Assembly (NCBI RefSeq): GCF_001510895.1
Contig: NZ_LPWA01000024.1
Span: 62,001 to 126,000 of the forward strand
Source: Mesorhizobium loti
Lineage (GTDB): Bacteria; Pseudomonadota; Alphaproteobacteria; Rhizobiales; Rhizobiaceae
Length of the DNA: 64,000 bases
Reading direction: 5' to 3'
Each line of letters begins with the position of its first letter. The first letter of the stretch is position 1. This document shows, in pieces, positions 8,720-19,301 of this stretch. The notes beneath the pieces are model-generated. The model worked only from the letters and a program-made list of their open reading frames with translations. It was not told where the DNA came from and searched no databases. The position numbers were made by a program, and so were the translations under genes.

Positions 8720-9531
8720 ATGCCAGCATCCCGACTGATTATTCTTGGCGTGGCTGTGGCCGCGGCAGGTGGCGCGGGTTATGTCGCAAAGAACATGGTG
8801 GCGGCGCCGCCGCCCCAGGTGGTCGTCGACGCTCCCAAGCAGCCGGCGATCGCGCTGCAGGACGTGCTGGTGCTTTCCGGCGATGTCGCATGGGCAGTCA
8901 GCTCGGCGACAACATTAGCTGGGAGCGGTGGCCGGCCAGCGGCGTCAACGCCAATTTCATCACCCGGGCCGCCGAACCGGACGCGGTCGAAAAGCTCAAG
9001 GGCTCGGTGGCGCGTGTGGCCATGTATACCGGTGAGCCATTGCGGCGCTCCAAGCTGGTCGGCGAGGGGCAGAGCTTCATGTCGTCGATCCTGCCGTCCG
9101 GCATGCGCGCGGTCGCGACCGCCATATCGGCCGACACATCGGCAGGCGGCTTCATCCTGCCCAACGATTTCGTCGACGTCATCATGACCCGGCGCGGCGA
9201 CACCGGTAACGGCGGCAGCGGCTTCAACACCGAGACCATCCTCAAGAACATCCGCGTCCTGGCTATCGACCAGACCATCCAGGAAGACGAGGAAGGCAAG
9301 AAGACCAGGGTCGGCCAGACCGCGACGCTGGAGCTGACGCCGCAGCAGGCGGAAATCATTACGGTGGCGCAGCAGATGGCTGACCGCCTGACACTGGCGC
9401 TGCGCCCGATCGTGGACACGAATGAGAAGAACCTGGGCGAGGCCGACTATCTGGTGAACGGCAACGGCCGGCGCGGCACGGTGCGGCTGATCAAGTCGGG
9501 CGAAGTTTCCGAAGTGGGAGCAAGGAAATGA
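8720..9531 (+). CDS. cpaB: pilus assembly protein CpaB/RcpC (frameshifted)
   Basis: CpaB/RcpC is a periplasmic Tad component thought to work with the secretin. ATG 8720 follows a GAAGG site and gives an N-terminal membrane anchor (LIILGVAVAAAGGAGYVAKN). The frame then has to shift by one near 8889, within GTCGC-ATGGGC, to continue MGSQLGDNISWERWPASGVN. One base is missing from what should be an Ala codon before ATG. The second part has the SAF-like region (SKLVGEGQSF) and FILPNDFVDVIMTRR. Corrected length is about 270 residues. The stop overlaps the cpaC start as ATGA. Confidence 0.87.
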
Positions 9532-11056
9532 GGCTAAACGGCAAACTGCCGGTCATGGCGGCGGCGGCAATCGGCCTGTTCCTGCTCGGCGGCAATGCGC
9601 CCGGCCTCGTCGAGGCCAACGCCGCGAACAGAGCGACAGGCGTGACGGCCTCGGTTGCCACGCAACGCGTCAAGCTCGGTCTCAACAAGTCGGTGGTCAT
9701 CGATCTGCCGAGCGACGCCTACGACATCCTCGTCGCCAACCCGGCGGTCGCCGACGCGGTGACGCGCACGGCGCGCCGCATCTACCTGTTCGGCAAGGCG
9801 GTCGGCGAAACCAACATCTTCGTCTTCGGCCCCAACGGCGAGCAGATCGCCAGCCTCGACCTGGCGGTCGAACGCGACGTCGCCGGACTGGAAGAGTATC
9901 TCAAGCGCTTCCTTCCGTCCTCCGAGATCAAGGTCGAGCTGCTGAACGACAACGTGATCCTCACCGGCATGGTGGACACGCCGCTCGACGCCAAGCGCGC
10001 CGTCGACCTGGCGACCATCTTCGTCTCGGGCGGTGAAGCCACGACCGGCCAATATTCGCAGACTGCCGCCGGCGGGTCGGCCAATGGCGGGGTCGACATC
10101 AACAATCCCGACCAGGAGCGCCGGGTCTCCAAGATCGTCAATCTGCTGCAGATCATCGGTGACGATCAGGTGACGCTGAAGGTGACGGTGGCCGAGGTCA
10201 GCCGCTCGGTCATGAAACAGCTCGGCGTCAACATGATCGGCAGCGGCGGCAGCAACGGCATTTCCTGGGGCGCCCTCAGCGACAATTTCACCGGCCTCGG
10301 CAAGCAGCTGTCCAATTCGGGCTTCAATGTCGGGACGTCCTCGATACAGGCCTACATCAATGCCATGGAATCGGCCGGCGTCATGAAGACGCTGGCGGAA
10401 CCGACACTCACCGCGGTGTCCGGCGAGAAGGCGACTTTCAAGGTCGGCGGCGAATACAACATGGTGAACAGCGTTTCCGCCAACGTCTCCACCGACAACC
10501 AGACGGGTCTGAAGACCTATTCGATCGAGAAGATTGAATACGGCATCGGATTGGAGTTCCAGCCGGTGGTGCTGTCACCAGGCCGCATCAGCCTGAAAGT
10601 GCGAACTGCCGTTTCCGAGCCGACAACCGAGGGATCGGTTTCGCTCTCCGAGGGCGTTACGAGCCCCGGCATGAACGCTTTGTCGCTGCGCAAGCGCCTG
10701 GCCGATACGACGGTGGAACTGCCTTCCGGTGGTTCGATGATGATCGCGGGTCTCGTGCGCGACGACGTCAGGCAGGCTGTCAACGGATTGCCCGGGCTCA
10801 CCAAGATTCCCGTGCTTGGCACACTGTTCCGCAGCAGGGACTTCGTGCGCAATGAGAGCGAGCTGGTCATCATCATCACGCCCTATCTGGCGCGGCCGGT
10901 GGCGCGCAACGAACTGGCCAAGCCCGACGACAATTTCAATCCGCCGAGCGACGCGCCGGCATGTTCCTCGGCCGCGTCAATCGCGTCTACGGCACCATGC
11001 AGACCGACAGGCCACCCGGCCGTTACCACGGCGTGGTCGGCTTCATCTACAAGTGA
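9528..11056 (+). CDS. cpaC: Tad pilus outer-membrane secretin CpaC/RcpA (frameshifted near the C-terminus)
   Basis: The outer-membrane secretin through which the pilus exits. It has a signal peptide, a pilus N-terminal domain (LNKSVVIDLPSDAYDILVAN), a BON-like region (EVELLNDN-type stretch near 130), and the secretin core ending LGTLFRSRDFVRNESELVII. The final segment needs a one-base shift near 10960 (GCCGGC-ATGTTC) to read MFLGRVNRVYGTMQTDRPPG and end GFIYK at 11056. Unshifted, the protein would carry an unrelated 34-residue tail ending inside cpaD. Corrected length is about 509 residues. It overlaps cpaB by 4 bases. Confidence 0.9.
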
Positions 11057-11070
11057 GCGGGAAAGCGGAC

Positions 11071-11804
11071 ATGTCTCAGTCAGCATATAAGGCCATCGCG
11101 ATCGCCCCGGCAGGATCGGGCCGCGAGAGGATCCGCAGGTCTGTCGTCCCGGCGCTGGCGATCGTGCTCGCAGCGTCGCTCACCGGCTGCGCCAATCGCG
11201 ACAGTGTGACGGTCGGGGCGATCCCGGATGATTACCGCACGAACCATCCGATCGTTATCGCCGAGAAGAACCAGAAGATCGATCTGCCGGTAGGCGCGGG
11301 CGATCGCGGCATGACCGGCGCCCAACGCGACGCACTGCTCGGCTTCCTCGAGGGCTATGACAAGAGCGCCGCGCCGACGCTGACGATCGCAATGCCGGTC
11401 GGATCCGCCAACCAGCTTGCCGCCCAGGCGGCCGGTCGCGATTTTGCCCGGCTTGCCATGGCTGCCGGCGTCAAGCGCAACCGGATCGTCATGACATCCT
11501 ATCAGTCTGCCGTGCCGGAGGCTCGGCGCCGGTGCGCGTCGCCTTTGTCGCGGTGAGGGCCCAGACCGACAAATGCGGGCGTTGGCCGGACGACATTGCG
11601 CAGACATCGGAGAACAGGCATTACGCCGACTTCGGCTGTTCCTACCAGAACAACCTTGCAGCCCAGATGGCCAATCCCAACGATCTGATCGGGCCGCGCA
11701 AGCAGTCCGATATCGATGCAGAGAACCGCAGCGCGGTGATCGATGTCTATCGTGCCCGAGGCATTTCGGATGAATTCCTCGGCAATTCGGAAGTGACTTA
11801 CTGA
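11071..11804 (+). CDS. cpaD: pilus assembly lipoprotein CpaD (frameshifted)
   Basis: CpaD is a lipoprotein thought to help the secretin in the outer membrane. The N-terminus contains a hydrophobic segment ending in the lipobox LTGC, then NRDSVTVGAIPDDYRTNHPI and a peptidoglycan-binding-like stretch. The frame shifts by one near 11522 (GGAGGC-TCGGCG) and continues SAPVRVAFVAVRAQTDKCG, then NRHYADFGCSYQNNLAAQMA, the conserved CpaD C-terminal motif. Corrected length is about 244 residues. It starts 14 bases after the corrected cpaC stop. Confidence 0.88.
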
Positions 11805-11828
11805 GCCGCGCCGGATGACGGAAAGAGC

Positions 11829-13117
11829 ATGACGATGAGCAATCTTGCCTACGACACGCCCGCGGATGCCGGCGATCTCTCGCAACAGGACATCGCCGCC
11901 ATGCAGGCGCTGCGCCCGGTGCCGCGCATCTCGATCCAGGCCTTCTGCGAGACCGAGGGCGTCGCCAGCCCCGTCGAGCGTGCCGGCGGGGATCGCCGCA
12001 TGGCCAAGGCCCATCTCAAGGTCCACATGGGCGGCATCGCCACCGCGATCGAATTCTACCAGTCGGCGCCGACACCCAACCTGATCCTGCTGGAATCGCG
12101 CAGCGAGCCGAAACAGCTGCTCGAACAGCTCACTCAGCTCGCCGAATATTGTGATCCGTCCTCGAAGGTCGTGGTCATCGGCCATTACAACGATGTCGGC
12201 CTTTACCGTGAGCTCATCCGTTCCGGCATTTCCGAATATGTCATCGCGCCGGTTTCGATGACCGACATCGTCAGCGTCGTGTCGTCGATCTTCGTCGATC
12301 CCGAATCCGATCCGATCGGCCGCTCCATTGCCTTCATCGGCGCCAAGGGCGGCGTCGGCTCCTCGACGATCGCCCACAACGTCGCCTGGGCGATGTCGTC
12401 ATTGTTCAAGTCGGAAGTCGTCGTTGCCGATCTCGATCTCGCCTTCGGCACCGCCAACATCAACTTCGACCAGGACCCGGCGCAGGGCATCGCCGAGGCG
12501 GTGTTTTCACCCGAGCGCGTCGACGAGGTCTATCTCGACCGGCTGCTCGCGCAGTGCGCCGAGCATTTGTCCCTGCTGGCGGCACCCTCCACGCTCGAGC
12601 GCGTCTACGATTTCGATCCGGACGCCTTCTCCCACGTCATCGAAACGGCGCAGCGCAGCGCGCCTTTGCTCGTGCTCGACGTCCCTCATGTCTGGAGCGG
12701 CTGGACGAAGAGCACGCTGGTCAAGGCCGATGAGATCGTCATCACGGCCACGCCCGAACTCGCCAATCTGCGCAACACCAAGAATATGGTGGACATGCTG
12801 AAGCGGCTGCGTCCGAACGACCCGCCGCCGAAGCTGATCATCAATCAGGCAGGCGTTCCGAAACGGCCGGAGATCGCGGCATCGGATTTTTCCGAACCGC
12901 TCGGCATCACGCCCATGGCGGTGATCAATTTCGAGCCGCTGCTGTTCGGCAACGCGGCCAACAATGGCCGCATGCTGGCGAGATGGACGCCAAGAGTCCG
13001 GTCGTCGGCACGATCAACGAAATCGCGCATGTGCTGACCGGGCGCAGCGAAATCAAGGTGAAGAAGAAGGCAGGCCTGGGCTCCATCCTCGGCAAGCTTT
13101 CGCGCAACAAGAAGTGA
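11829..13117 (+). CDS. cpaE: pilus assembly ATPase CpaE/TadZ (frameshifted near the C-terminus)
   Basis: TadZ/CpaE localises the Tad machine to the cell pole. A receiver-like domain (about 60-150) precedes a MinD/ParA-type ATPase domain with a deviant Walker A, GAKGGVGSSTIAHN, near residue 170, and the Walker B region VVADLDLAFGTANINFD. A one-base loss near 12979 (CTGGC-GAGATGG) interrupts the last 46 residues; the corrected end is AEMDAKSPVVGTINEIAHVL to LSRNKK at 13117. Corrected length is about 429 residues. ATG 11835 (MSNLAYD) is an alternative start. Confidence 0.9.
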
Positions 13118-13147
13118 CGCTCGCAAAGCGGCATCGGGTAGTCGATC

Positions 13148-14647
13148 ATGTTTGGTAAAAGAGGCACAGACGACGGCAGCCGGGCAGCTCCCGAATTCCG
13201 TCCGCCGGCACCTCCTCCCGCCGCTTCCGCTCCGGCTGGGACGATTGCACCCGATCGGCCGGCCGCGCCGGTGCCGAGCACGCCTGCCGCGCCGCCGGTT
13301 CGTCGTCCGGTGGAGGCACCGCCGATGGCGCCTGAGCCGCCGAGAAGGGTCCAGCGTGAGCGCAGCGAGACCTACTACGACACCAAGAGCCAGGTGTTCT
13401 CCGCGCTGATCGACACGATCGACCTGTCGCAGCTCGCCAAGCTCGATCCCGAAAGCGCGCGCGAGGAAATCCGCGACATCGTCAACGACATCATCGCGAT
13501 CAAGAACTTCGCGATGTCGATCTCCGAGCAGGAAGAGCTGCTCGAGGACATCTGCAACGACGTTCTTGGCTATGGGCCGCTGGAGCCGCTGCTCGCTCGC
13601 GACGACATCGCCGACATCATGGTCAATGGTTCCAAGAACGTCTACATCGAGGTCAACGGCAAGGTCGAACCGACCAGCATCCGCTTCCGCGACAACCAGC
13701 AGCTCCTCAACATCTGCCAGCGCATCGTCAGCCAGGTCGGCCGCCGCGTCGACGAATCGAGCCCGATCTGCGACGCGCGTCTTCCCGACGGCTCGCGCGT
13801 CAACGTCATTGCGCCGCCGCTCTCCCTCGACGGCACCGCGCTCACCATCCGCAAGTTCAAGAAGGACAAGCTGACGCTCGACCAGCTGGTCAAGTTCGGC
13901 GCCATCTCGCCGCAAGGCGCGGAGATCCTCAAGATCATCGGCCGCGTCCGTTGCAATGTCGTCATCTCGGGCGGTACCGGTTCGGGCAAGACGACGCTGC
14001 TCAACTGTCTGACCAACTATATCGATCGCGAGGAGCGGGTCATCACCTGCGAGGATTCGGCCGAGCTGCAGCTGCAGCAGCCGCACGTGGTCCGTCTCGA
14101 AACCAGGCCGCCCAATCTCGAAGGCGAGGGCGAGGTGACCATGCGCGACCTCGTCAAGAACTGCCTGCGCATGCGGCCCGAACGGATCATCGTCGGCGAG
14201 GTGCGCGGTCCGGAAGTGTTCGACCTTCTGCAGGCGATGAACACCGGCCATGACGGTTCGATGGGAACGATCCACTCCAACAGCCCGCGCGAATGCCTGA
14301 ACCGTATTGAATCGATGATCGCCATGGGCGGTTATTCGCTGCCGCAGAGAACGGTGCGCGAGATCGTCGTCGGCTCGGTCGACGTCATCATCCAGGCGGC
14401 CCGTCTGCGCGACGGCTCGCGCCGCATCACCCACATCACCGAGGTGATCGGCATGGAAGGCGACGTCATCATCACCCAGGATCTCGTCCTCTACAACATC
14501 AAGGGCGAAGACTCGAGCGGCCGTCTGATCGGCGAGCATGTCTCCACCGGCATCGGCCGGCCGCATTTCTGGGATCGTGCCCGCTACTACGGCGAGGAGC
14601 AGCGTCTGGCCAATGCGCTCGAGGCCATGGAGAAACGCGCTGACTGA
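13148..14647 (+). CDS. cpaF: Tad pilus assembly ATPase CpaF/TadA
   Basis: A 499-residue cytoplasmic type II/IV secretion ATPase that powers pilus extension and retraction. A Pro-rich N-terminal stretch (about 15-75) precedes the conserved N-terminal domain ([19 protein letters not shown]). Walker A is [12 protein letters not shown] near 277-288; the Asp-box/Walker B region includes [16 protein letters not shown], and a His-box lies in [18 protein letters not shown]. The frame is intact, unlike those of the four genes before it. It begins 30 bases after cpaE. Confidence 0.96.
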   Translation: MFGKRGTDDGSRAAPEFRPPAPPPAASAPAGTIAPDRPAAPVPSTPAAPPVRRPVEAPPMAPEPPRRVQRERSETYYDTKSQVFSALIDTIDLSQLAKLDPESAREEIRDIVNDIIAIKNFAMSISEQEELLEDICNDVLGYGPLEPLLARDDIADIMVNGSKNVYIEVNGKVEPTSIRFRDNQQLLNICQRIVSQVGRRVDESSPICDARLPDGSRVNVIAPPLSLDGTALTIRKFKKDKLTLDQLVKFGAISPQGAEILKIIGRVRCNVVISGGTGSGKTTLLNCLTNYIDREERVITCEDSAELQLQQPHVVRLETRPPNLEGEGEVTMRDLVKNCLRMRPERIIVGEVRGPEVFDLLQAMNTGHDGSMGTIHSNSPRECLNRIESMIAMGGYSLPQRTVREIVVGSVDVIIQAARLRDGSRRITHITEVIGMEGDVIITQDLVLYNIKGEDSSGRLIGEHVSTGIGRPHFWDRARYYGEEQRLANALEAMEKRAD

Positions 14648-14676
14648 TGCATCTGGACGTGTAGGGGCCCCGGTCG

Positions 14677-15690
14677 ATGTTCGGAATTGACACCACGGTT
14701 CTGGCTTTCGTTGTGCTTGCCGGCTTAAGCGCCGGCGCGGTGGCCTATGCTTTCCTGTTCAAGCGCATCGATAACGAAAAGCAGGCCGGCAAGCGGCTTG
14801 AGACGGTCAAGGCGGCCGAGACCGACCGGTCGGTGGTGAAGGCTTCGCGCGACCGGGCCGCGGAAGCGGTCCGGCGGCGCAAAAGCCTCCAGGATTCGCT
14901 CAAGCAGCTCGATGAAAAGCAGAAATCCAACGACCGCAACATCAAGAAGCCGCCACTGAGAGTCCAGATCCGCCAGGCCGGCATGACGGTTTCCATCGAG
15001 CGCTTCTACATCTACTCGGTGATTTGCGGCATCGTGCTTACATTTCTCGTCTATTTCGCCGGTGCGCCGTTGCTGGTCCTGCCTGGCGCTCTCTTGGCCG
15101 GGGCCTTCGGTCTGCCGCGCTGGTTCGTGTCGTTTCGCCGCACGCGCCGGGTGAAGGCTTTCCTCGAGGAGTTCCCGAACGCGCTCGATATCATCGTGCG
15201 CGCGGTCAAGTCCGGTCTGCCGTTGAACGATGCGATCCGCCTGATCGCCAACGAATCTCCCGAACCCGTCCGGGCCGAGTTCCGCCGCATCGTCGATTCC
15301 CAGCAGATGGGCATGTCGATCCCCGATGCCACGCTGCGCATGTCAGAGACCATGCCATGTGCCGAGGCAGGCTTCTTTGGCATCGTCATCCAGATCCAGT
15401 CGCAGGCCGGCGGCAATCTCTCCGAGGCGCTGGGCAATCTTTCGCGGGTGCTGCGCGATCGCAAGAAGATGAAGGCCAAGGTGCAGGCGCTGTCGATGGA
15501 GGCGAAGGCGTCCGCCGTCATCATCGGCGCCTTGCCGTTCGTCGTCGCCTTTCTCGTCTACCTTTCGAGCCCGAACTACATCATGCCGCTATTCACGACC
15601 AGCGTCGGCAATCTGATCCTCGGCTGCTCCGGCGTCTGGATGTCGATCGGCATCCTGGTGATGCGCAAGATGATGAATTTCGAAGTGTAG
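14677..15690 (+). CDS. tadB: Tad inner-membrane platform protein TadB
   Basis: A 337-residue GspF-family membrane protein of the pilus assembly platform. It has an N-terminal helix (about 7-28), a charged cytoplasmic region, two helices around 115-150, the GspF domain (LEEFPNALDIIVRAVKSGLP through GNLSEALGNLSRVLRDRKKM), and two C-terminal helices. It lies 29 bases after cpaF and 13 bases before tadC in the same operon. Confidence 0.94.
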   Translation: MFGIDTTVLAFVVLAGLSAGAVAYAFLFKRIDNEKQAGKRLETVKAAETDRSVVKASRDRAAEAVRRRKSLQDSLKQLDEKQKSNDRNIKKPPLRVQIRQAGMTVSIERFYIYSVICGIVLTFLVYFAGAPLLVLPGALLAGAFGLPRWFVSFRRTRRVKAFLEEFPNALDIIVRAVKSGLPLNDAIRLIANESPEPVRAEFRRIVDSQQMGMSIPDATLRMSETMPCAEAGFFGIVIQIQSQAGGNLSEALGNLSRVLRDRKKMKAKVQALSMEAKASAVIIGALPFVVAFLVYLSSPNYIMPLFTTSVGNLILGCSGVWMSIGILVMRKMMNFEV

Positions 15691-15703
15691 GGACGCCGAC
15701 CCA

Positions 15704-16720
15704 ATGACAGACCAGGTCGTCAAGACGCTAACCGATCCTTCCTTTCTTATCGCGCTCCTGGTCGGCATCGCGGTTTTTGCGACCGTCTTCACGCTCATGC
15801 CGGCGCTTGGCGGCAATCAGCTCAAGGCGCGCATGAAAAGCGTGGCGCTCGAACGTGACGAGCTGCGGTCAAAGCAGCGTGCGCGCCTCGCCAGCGAAGC
15901 CGACCGCCGCCGCAAGGGCCTGCGCGAGGAGCAGTCGATCGGCATGCGCAACATCGTCGAGCGGCTGGACCTCAAGCGCGCGCTTGCCGACGAAGGCACG
16001 CTGCAGAAGCTCAAGGTGGCGGGTTTCCGCGGCCAGAATCCGCTGACGCGCTTCCTGTTCTTCCGCCTGATCCTGCCCTTCATCGGATTCGCGCTGGCGG
16101 CGGTCTACGTGTTCCTTCTCGGCGGCCTGGCGGACCGTCCGGCGTTCATCAAGCTGTTCGTCTGCGTTCTTGTCGCCTATGGCGGCTTTTATGCCCCGAT
16201 CCTCTACGTCAACAACCGCGCGACAAAGCGCAAGCAGTCGATCCAACTGGCATGGCCGGACGCGCTCGACCTGATGCTGATCTGCGTCGAATCAGGCATG
16301 TCGGTGGAAGCAGCGCTTCGCAAGGTCGCCGACGAGATCGGCGCCCAGTCGGTGGCGCTCGCTGAGGAATTCGTGCTCACCAACGCCGAGCTCTCCTATC
16401 TGCAGGACCGCAAGGTCGCCTATGAGAACCTGGCAAGCCGCACCGGCCTGGAATCGGTGAAGTCGGTTTCCCAGGCCCTGGTTCAGGCGGAGCGCTACGG
16501 CACGCCGGTGGCGCATGCGCTGCGCGTGCTGGCCTCGGAAAGCCGCGACATGCGCATGAACGCGGCCGAGAAGAAGGCGGCAGCACTTCCGCCGAAGCTC
16601 ACCGTGCCGATGATCCTGTTCTTCCTGCCGGTTCTGTTCGCCATCATTCTGGGGCCTGCCGGCATCCAGGTCAGCCAGCGCGGCATCTTCGGCGACCAGC
16701 ACAATTCCAGCAGCGAGTAG
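15704..16720 (+). CDS. tadC: Tad inner-membrane platform protein TadC
   Basis: A 338-residue GspF-family protein and the partner of TadB. Topology is the same: an N-terminal helix, a basic cytoplasmic segment, two helices around 120-170, the GspF domain (AWPDALDLMLICVESGMSVE to ERYGTPVAHALRVLASESRD), and a last hydrophobic pair (KLTVPMILFFLPVLFAIIL). It ends the plus-strand operon and is followed by a terminator hairpin. Confidence 0.94.
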   Translation: MTDQVVKTLTDPSFLIALLVGIAVFATVFTLMPALGGNQLKARMKSVALERDELRSKQRARLASEADRRRKGLREEQSIGMRNIVERLDLKRALADEGTLQKLKVAGFRGQNPLTRFLFFRLILPFIGFALAAVYVFLLGGLADRPAFIKLFVCVLVAYGGFYAPILYVNNRATKRKQSIQLAWPDALDLMLICVESGMSVEAALRKVADEIGAQSVALAEEFVLTNAELSYLQDRKVAYENLASRTGLESVKSVSQALVQAERYGTPVAHALRVLASESRDMRMNAAEKKAAALPPKLTVPMILFFLPVLFAIILGPAGIQVSQRGIFGDQHNSSSE

Positions 16721-16737
16721 AAAATCCGCTCAGATAT

Positions 16738-16771
16738 ATGAAAGGCCGCGCGGCGCGCCGTGCGGCCTTTT
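16738..16771. terminator. bidirectional terminator between tadC and tadD
   Basis: The arms AAAGGCCGC (16741-16749) and GCGGCCTTT (16762-16770) enclose a GC-rich loop. The plus strand continues TTTTATAT from the arm. As tadC and tadD converge here, the hairpin can serve both, although on the minus strand only TTTC follows the arm. Confidence 0.75.
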
Positions 16772-16801
16772 ATATGTGATCGCGGATGCAACTCCGCGCG
16801 G

Positions 16802-17629
16802 TCAGTTGGTCGCGACCTTCGCCTTGTCCTTGTCCTGATTCTTGAGCTGGCTCCAGGCGTTCTGCTGGGCAAGCATCTGGCGCAGATAAGCGATGTTGGC
16901 CTGCGCCTGCTCCGGCGAAAGCTCCTGCGAGGCAATCTTTTCGGCCTCGTCGAAGCGGCCCTGCAGGCCGACGACCAACGCCAGGTTCTGCCGCACGCGG
17001 CTGTCGGCATTCGGTTGCTGCACGGCCGAACGCATATAGGTCTCGGCTGTGCGGAGATCCCCCTCAAGCACGTAGGACATGCCGAGATTGGAGAGGATCG
17101 AAGGTTCGTTCGGCTTGAGTTCGAGCGCCTTTCGATAGTCCTGACGCGCCTCGTCCCGCTGCCCCATCTGGTCGAGGATCGCGGCTTCCGCCGACACCAG
17201 GCGCCAATCCGGATATTCCGGCGTCTGGGCGCGGCGCACGGCATCGAGCGCCTGCTCGAACTGCCCGTTGGCGGCGAGCGCCTTGCCGTAGGCGGCGAGC
17301 ACGTCACGGTCCTTGGGGTAGGCGATCGCGAGCTTGCGCATCACGGCCAGCGACTGGTCGGCGTCGCCATCCATCTGCAGCGCCGCGGCGAAATTCGTGG
17401 CGATGCGTTTGTCGTTCGGGTTCCTGGCATAGGAATCGCCAAGCCTTGTCGTTGCGCTGTGCAATTCGCTGGCCGACATCGTCTCCAGCGGCCTGCTGTC
17501 GGAGCGGGAGATGGAGCCGGTCGTGAATTTGCTGGTGCTGCCGCAGCCCGCCACGCTGGCCGCCAGCGCTGCGATGAATGCCGCGGTGATCAACCGTTTG
17601 CCTGTGACGTTCAACGCTTTGATCGGCAT
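16802..17629 (-). CDS. tadD: Tad pilus TPR lipoprotein TadD
   Basis: A 275-residue lipoprotein with tetratricopeptide repeats, needed for Tad assembly and perhaps secretin biogenesis. The signal sequence ends ALAASVAGCGSTSKF (lipobox AGC). TPR-like repeats fill about 60-240, including LALVVGLQGRFDEAEKIASQ near the end. The start MPIKALNVTGKR at 17629 gives a compact lipoprotein signal; ATG 17659, ten codons upstream, is an alternative. It is convergent with tadC. A near CtrA box (CTAA-N7-TTAA at 17701-17715) lies just upstream. Confidence 0.9.
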   Translation of the reverse strand: MPIKALNVTGKRLITAAFIAALAASVAGCGSTSKFTTGSISRSDSRPLETMSASELHSATTRLGDSYARNPNDKRIATNFAAALQMDGDADQSLAVMRKLAIAYPKDRDVLAAYGKALAANGQFEQALDAVRRAQTPEYPDWRLVSAEAAILDQMGQRDEARQDYRKALELKPNEPSILSNLGMSYVLEGDLRTAETYMRSAVQQPNADSRVRQNLALVVGLQGRFDEAEKIASQELSPEQAQANIAYLRQMLAQQNAWSQLKNQDKDKAKVATN

Positions 17630-17700
17630 CGGCGCTGGTCTCCATTCCTGCGCGGCCATTGTCTGGCCGTCTTCCCTCCCGCAGAAATATTCTGTTAACC

Positions 17701-17715
17701 CTAACGGACGGTTAA
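17701..17715 (-). promoter_or_regulatory. CtrA-like site upstream of tadD
   Basis: The sequence is CTAA-N7-TTAA, one mismatch from the CtrA consensus, 42-72 bases upstream of the possible tadD starts. Together with the exact site at 6759 it suggests common cell-cycle control of the two minus-strand tad units. This is inferred from sequence only. Confidence 0.4.
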
Positions 17716-17872
17716 GAAGGCCTCTGAAGTTCCTTCGTATTGGCGAGGGCCCTCGTCAGAGAAACGACCAACTTCTCGGAGCCAGCCGCGTCCGGACCGA
17801 CGCTGTCACTTGCCCACCGGCGACGCCTCTGTCAGTGGAGACGAGAACAAACTTTGAGTGGGAGACTGTCGA

Positions 17873-19237
17873 ATGGCCGTCGAACTTGTCGAACGCAAAT
17901 CCGAGAACGCCTTGCCGGTTCATCTGGTGGCAAAGGACGGCCTCGACGGCGCGGGCCTTTCGCCTTCCGCCATCGCCTGGGCAAGGGCGAACGGCTTTTC
18001 GGGCGAGGCAGGGCGCACGCTGATCCTGCCGGGCGAGGGTGGCGCGCTCGCTGGCGCTCTGTTCGGCACCGGCGACGGCGAGAGCCAGCTTGCCATCGGC
18101 GCCCTGGCACGGACGCTGCCGGAGGGCGAATGGCATTTTGCCGGGGATTTGCCTGCGCCCGATCTTGCGGCGCTGGCCCTCGTCCTTGGCGGCTACGTCT
18201 TCACCCGCTACGGCAAGAAATCCGGCAGGGCGTTGCGCTTCGAACTGCCGTCGGGAGCCGACGGCGCGCTGGCGCGCCGCATCGCCGAGGGCGTGTTCCT
18301 GGCGCGCGATCTCGTCAACACGCCGACCAGCGACATGGGGCCGGATGAACTGGAGGAGGCCGTCCAGGCATTGGCCGCCACACACGGTGCCGACGTCTCC
18401 GTCGTCAAGGGCGACGATCTCCTGATGCGGAATTTCCCGATGATCCATGCCGTCGGTCGCGCCTCGACCGGCGTGCCGCGGCTGATCGACATGACATGGG
18501 GGCCGAGCGATGCGCCGAAGGTGACGCTGGTCGGTAAGGGCGTCTGCTTCGACACCGGCGGCCTCGACATCAAGCCCTCGTCGGGCATGCTGTTGATGAA
18601 GAAGGACATGGGCGGCGCCGCGAACGTGCTGGGTCTCGCCTCCATGATCATGGCGGCGAAGCTGAATGTCCGGCTGCGCGTGCTGATCCCCGCGGTCGAG
18701 AATTCGATCGCCGGCAATGCCTTCCGGCCGGGGGACGTGCTGCGGAGCCGCAAGGGCATCACGGTCGAGATCGGCAACACCGACGCCGAAGGCCGGCTGG
18801 TCCTGGCCGACGCGCTGGCGCTCGCCGACGAAGAGAGGCCGTCCCTGCTGATCGACATGGCGACGCTGACCGGTGCCGCGCGTGTCGCGCTCGGCCCCGA
18901 TCTGCCGCCCTTCTACACCGGCGACGAGGCTTTGGCCGCCGATCTGGCGGCAGCTTCGCTCGCCGTCGAGGATCCATTGTGGCGCATGCCCTTGTGGCGC
19001 CCTTACGACGCAAAACTGTCCTCGAAGATCGCCGACATCAACAATGTCACCACCGACGGTTTTGCCGGATCGATCACCGCGGCTCTCTTCCTCAAGCGCT
19101 TCGTCGAGAAGACGCCCGGCTGGGCGCATTTCGACATTTTTGCCTGGAACCCTGCCGATCGTCCGCACGGATTGACGGGCGGCGAGGCGCAAGGCATTCG
19201 TGCGCTGGAGCGGATCATTTCGACACGGTTCGGGTGA
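17873..19237 (+). CDS. pepA: leucyl aminopeptidase (M17 family)
   Basis: A 454-residue cytosolic metallo-aminopeptidase that releases N-terminal residues from peptides. The C-terminal catalytic domain has the metal ligands in VGKGVCFDTGGLDIKPSSG (Lys and Asp) and MKKDMGGAA, and the family signature NTDAEGRLVLADAL, which carries Asp, Glu and the catalytic Arg. The N-terminal domain is divergent. ATG 17873 is chosen because GGAG lies nine bases upstream; a GTG five codons earlier overlaps that site. It is monocistronic or leads a short unit with the MarR-like gene 64 bases downstream. Confidence 0.95.
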   Translation: MAVELVERKSENALPVHLVAKDGLDGAGLSPSAIAWARANGFSGEAGRTLILPGEGGALAGALFGTGDGESQLAIGALARTLPEGEWHFAGDLPAPDLAALALVLGGYVFTRYGKKSGRALRFELPSGADGALARRIAEGVFLARDLVNTPTSDMGPDELEEAVQALAATHGADVSVVKGDDLLMRNFPMIHAVGRASTGVPRLIDMTWGPSDAPKVTLVGKGVCFDTGGLDIKPSSGMLLMKKDMGGAANVLGLASMIMAAKLNVRLRVLIPAVENSIAGNAFRPGDVLRSRKGITVEIGNTDAEGRLVLADALALADEERPSLLIDMATLTGAARVALGPDLPPFYTGDEALAADLAAASLAVEDPLWRMPLWRPYDAKLSSKIADINNVTTDGFAGSITAALFLKRFVEKTPGWAHFDIFAWNPADRPHGLTGGEAQGIRALERIISTRFG

Positions 19238-19301
19238 GCCCTAATCCGAAAAGCGCCGGTACTGAAACGGAACCGAAACAATTTGCCGGCATGCTTACGG
19301 C

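Noticed and set aside
12845..14566. Minus-strand open frame of 573 codons opposite cpaE/cpaF
   Set aside because: Overlaps the well-supported CpaF gene completely and has Asp/Val/Ala repeats without any recognisable fold.
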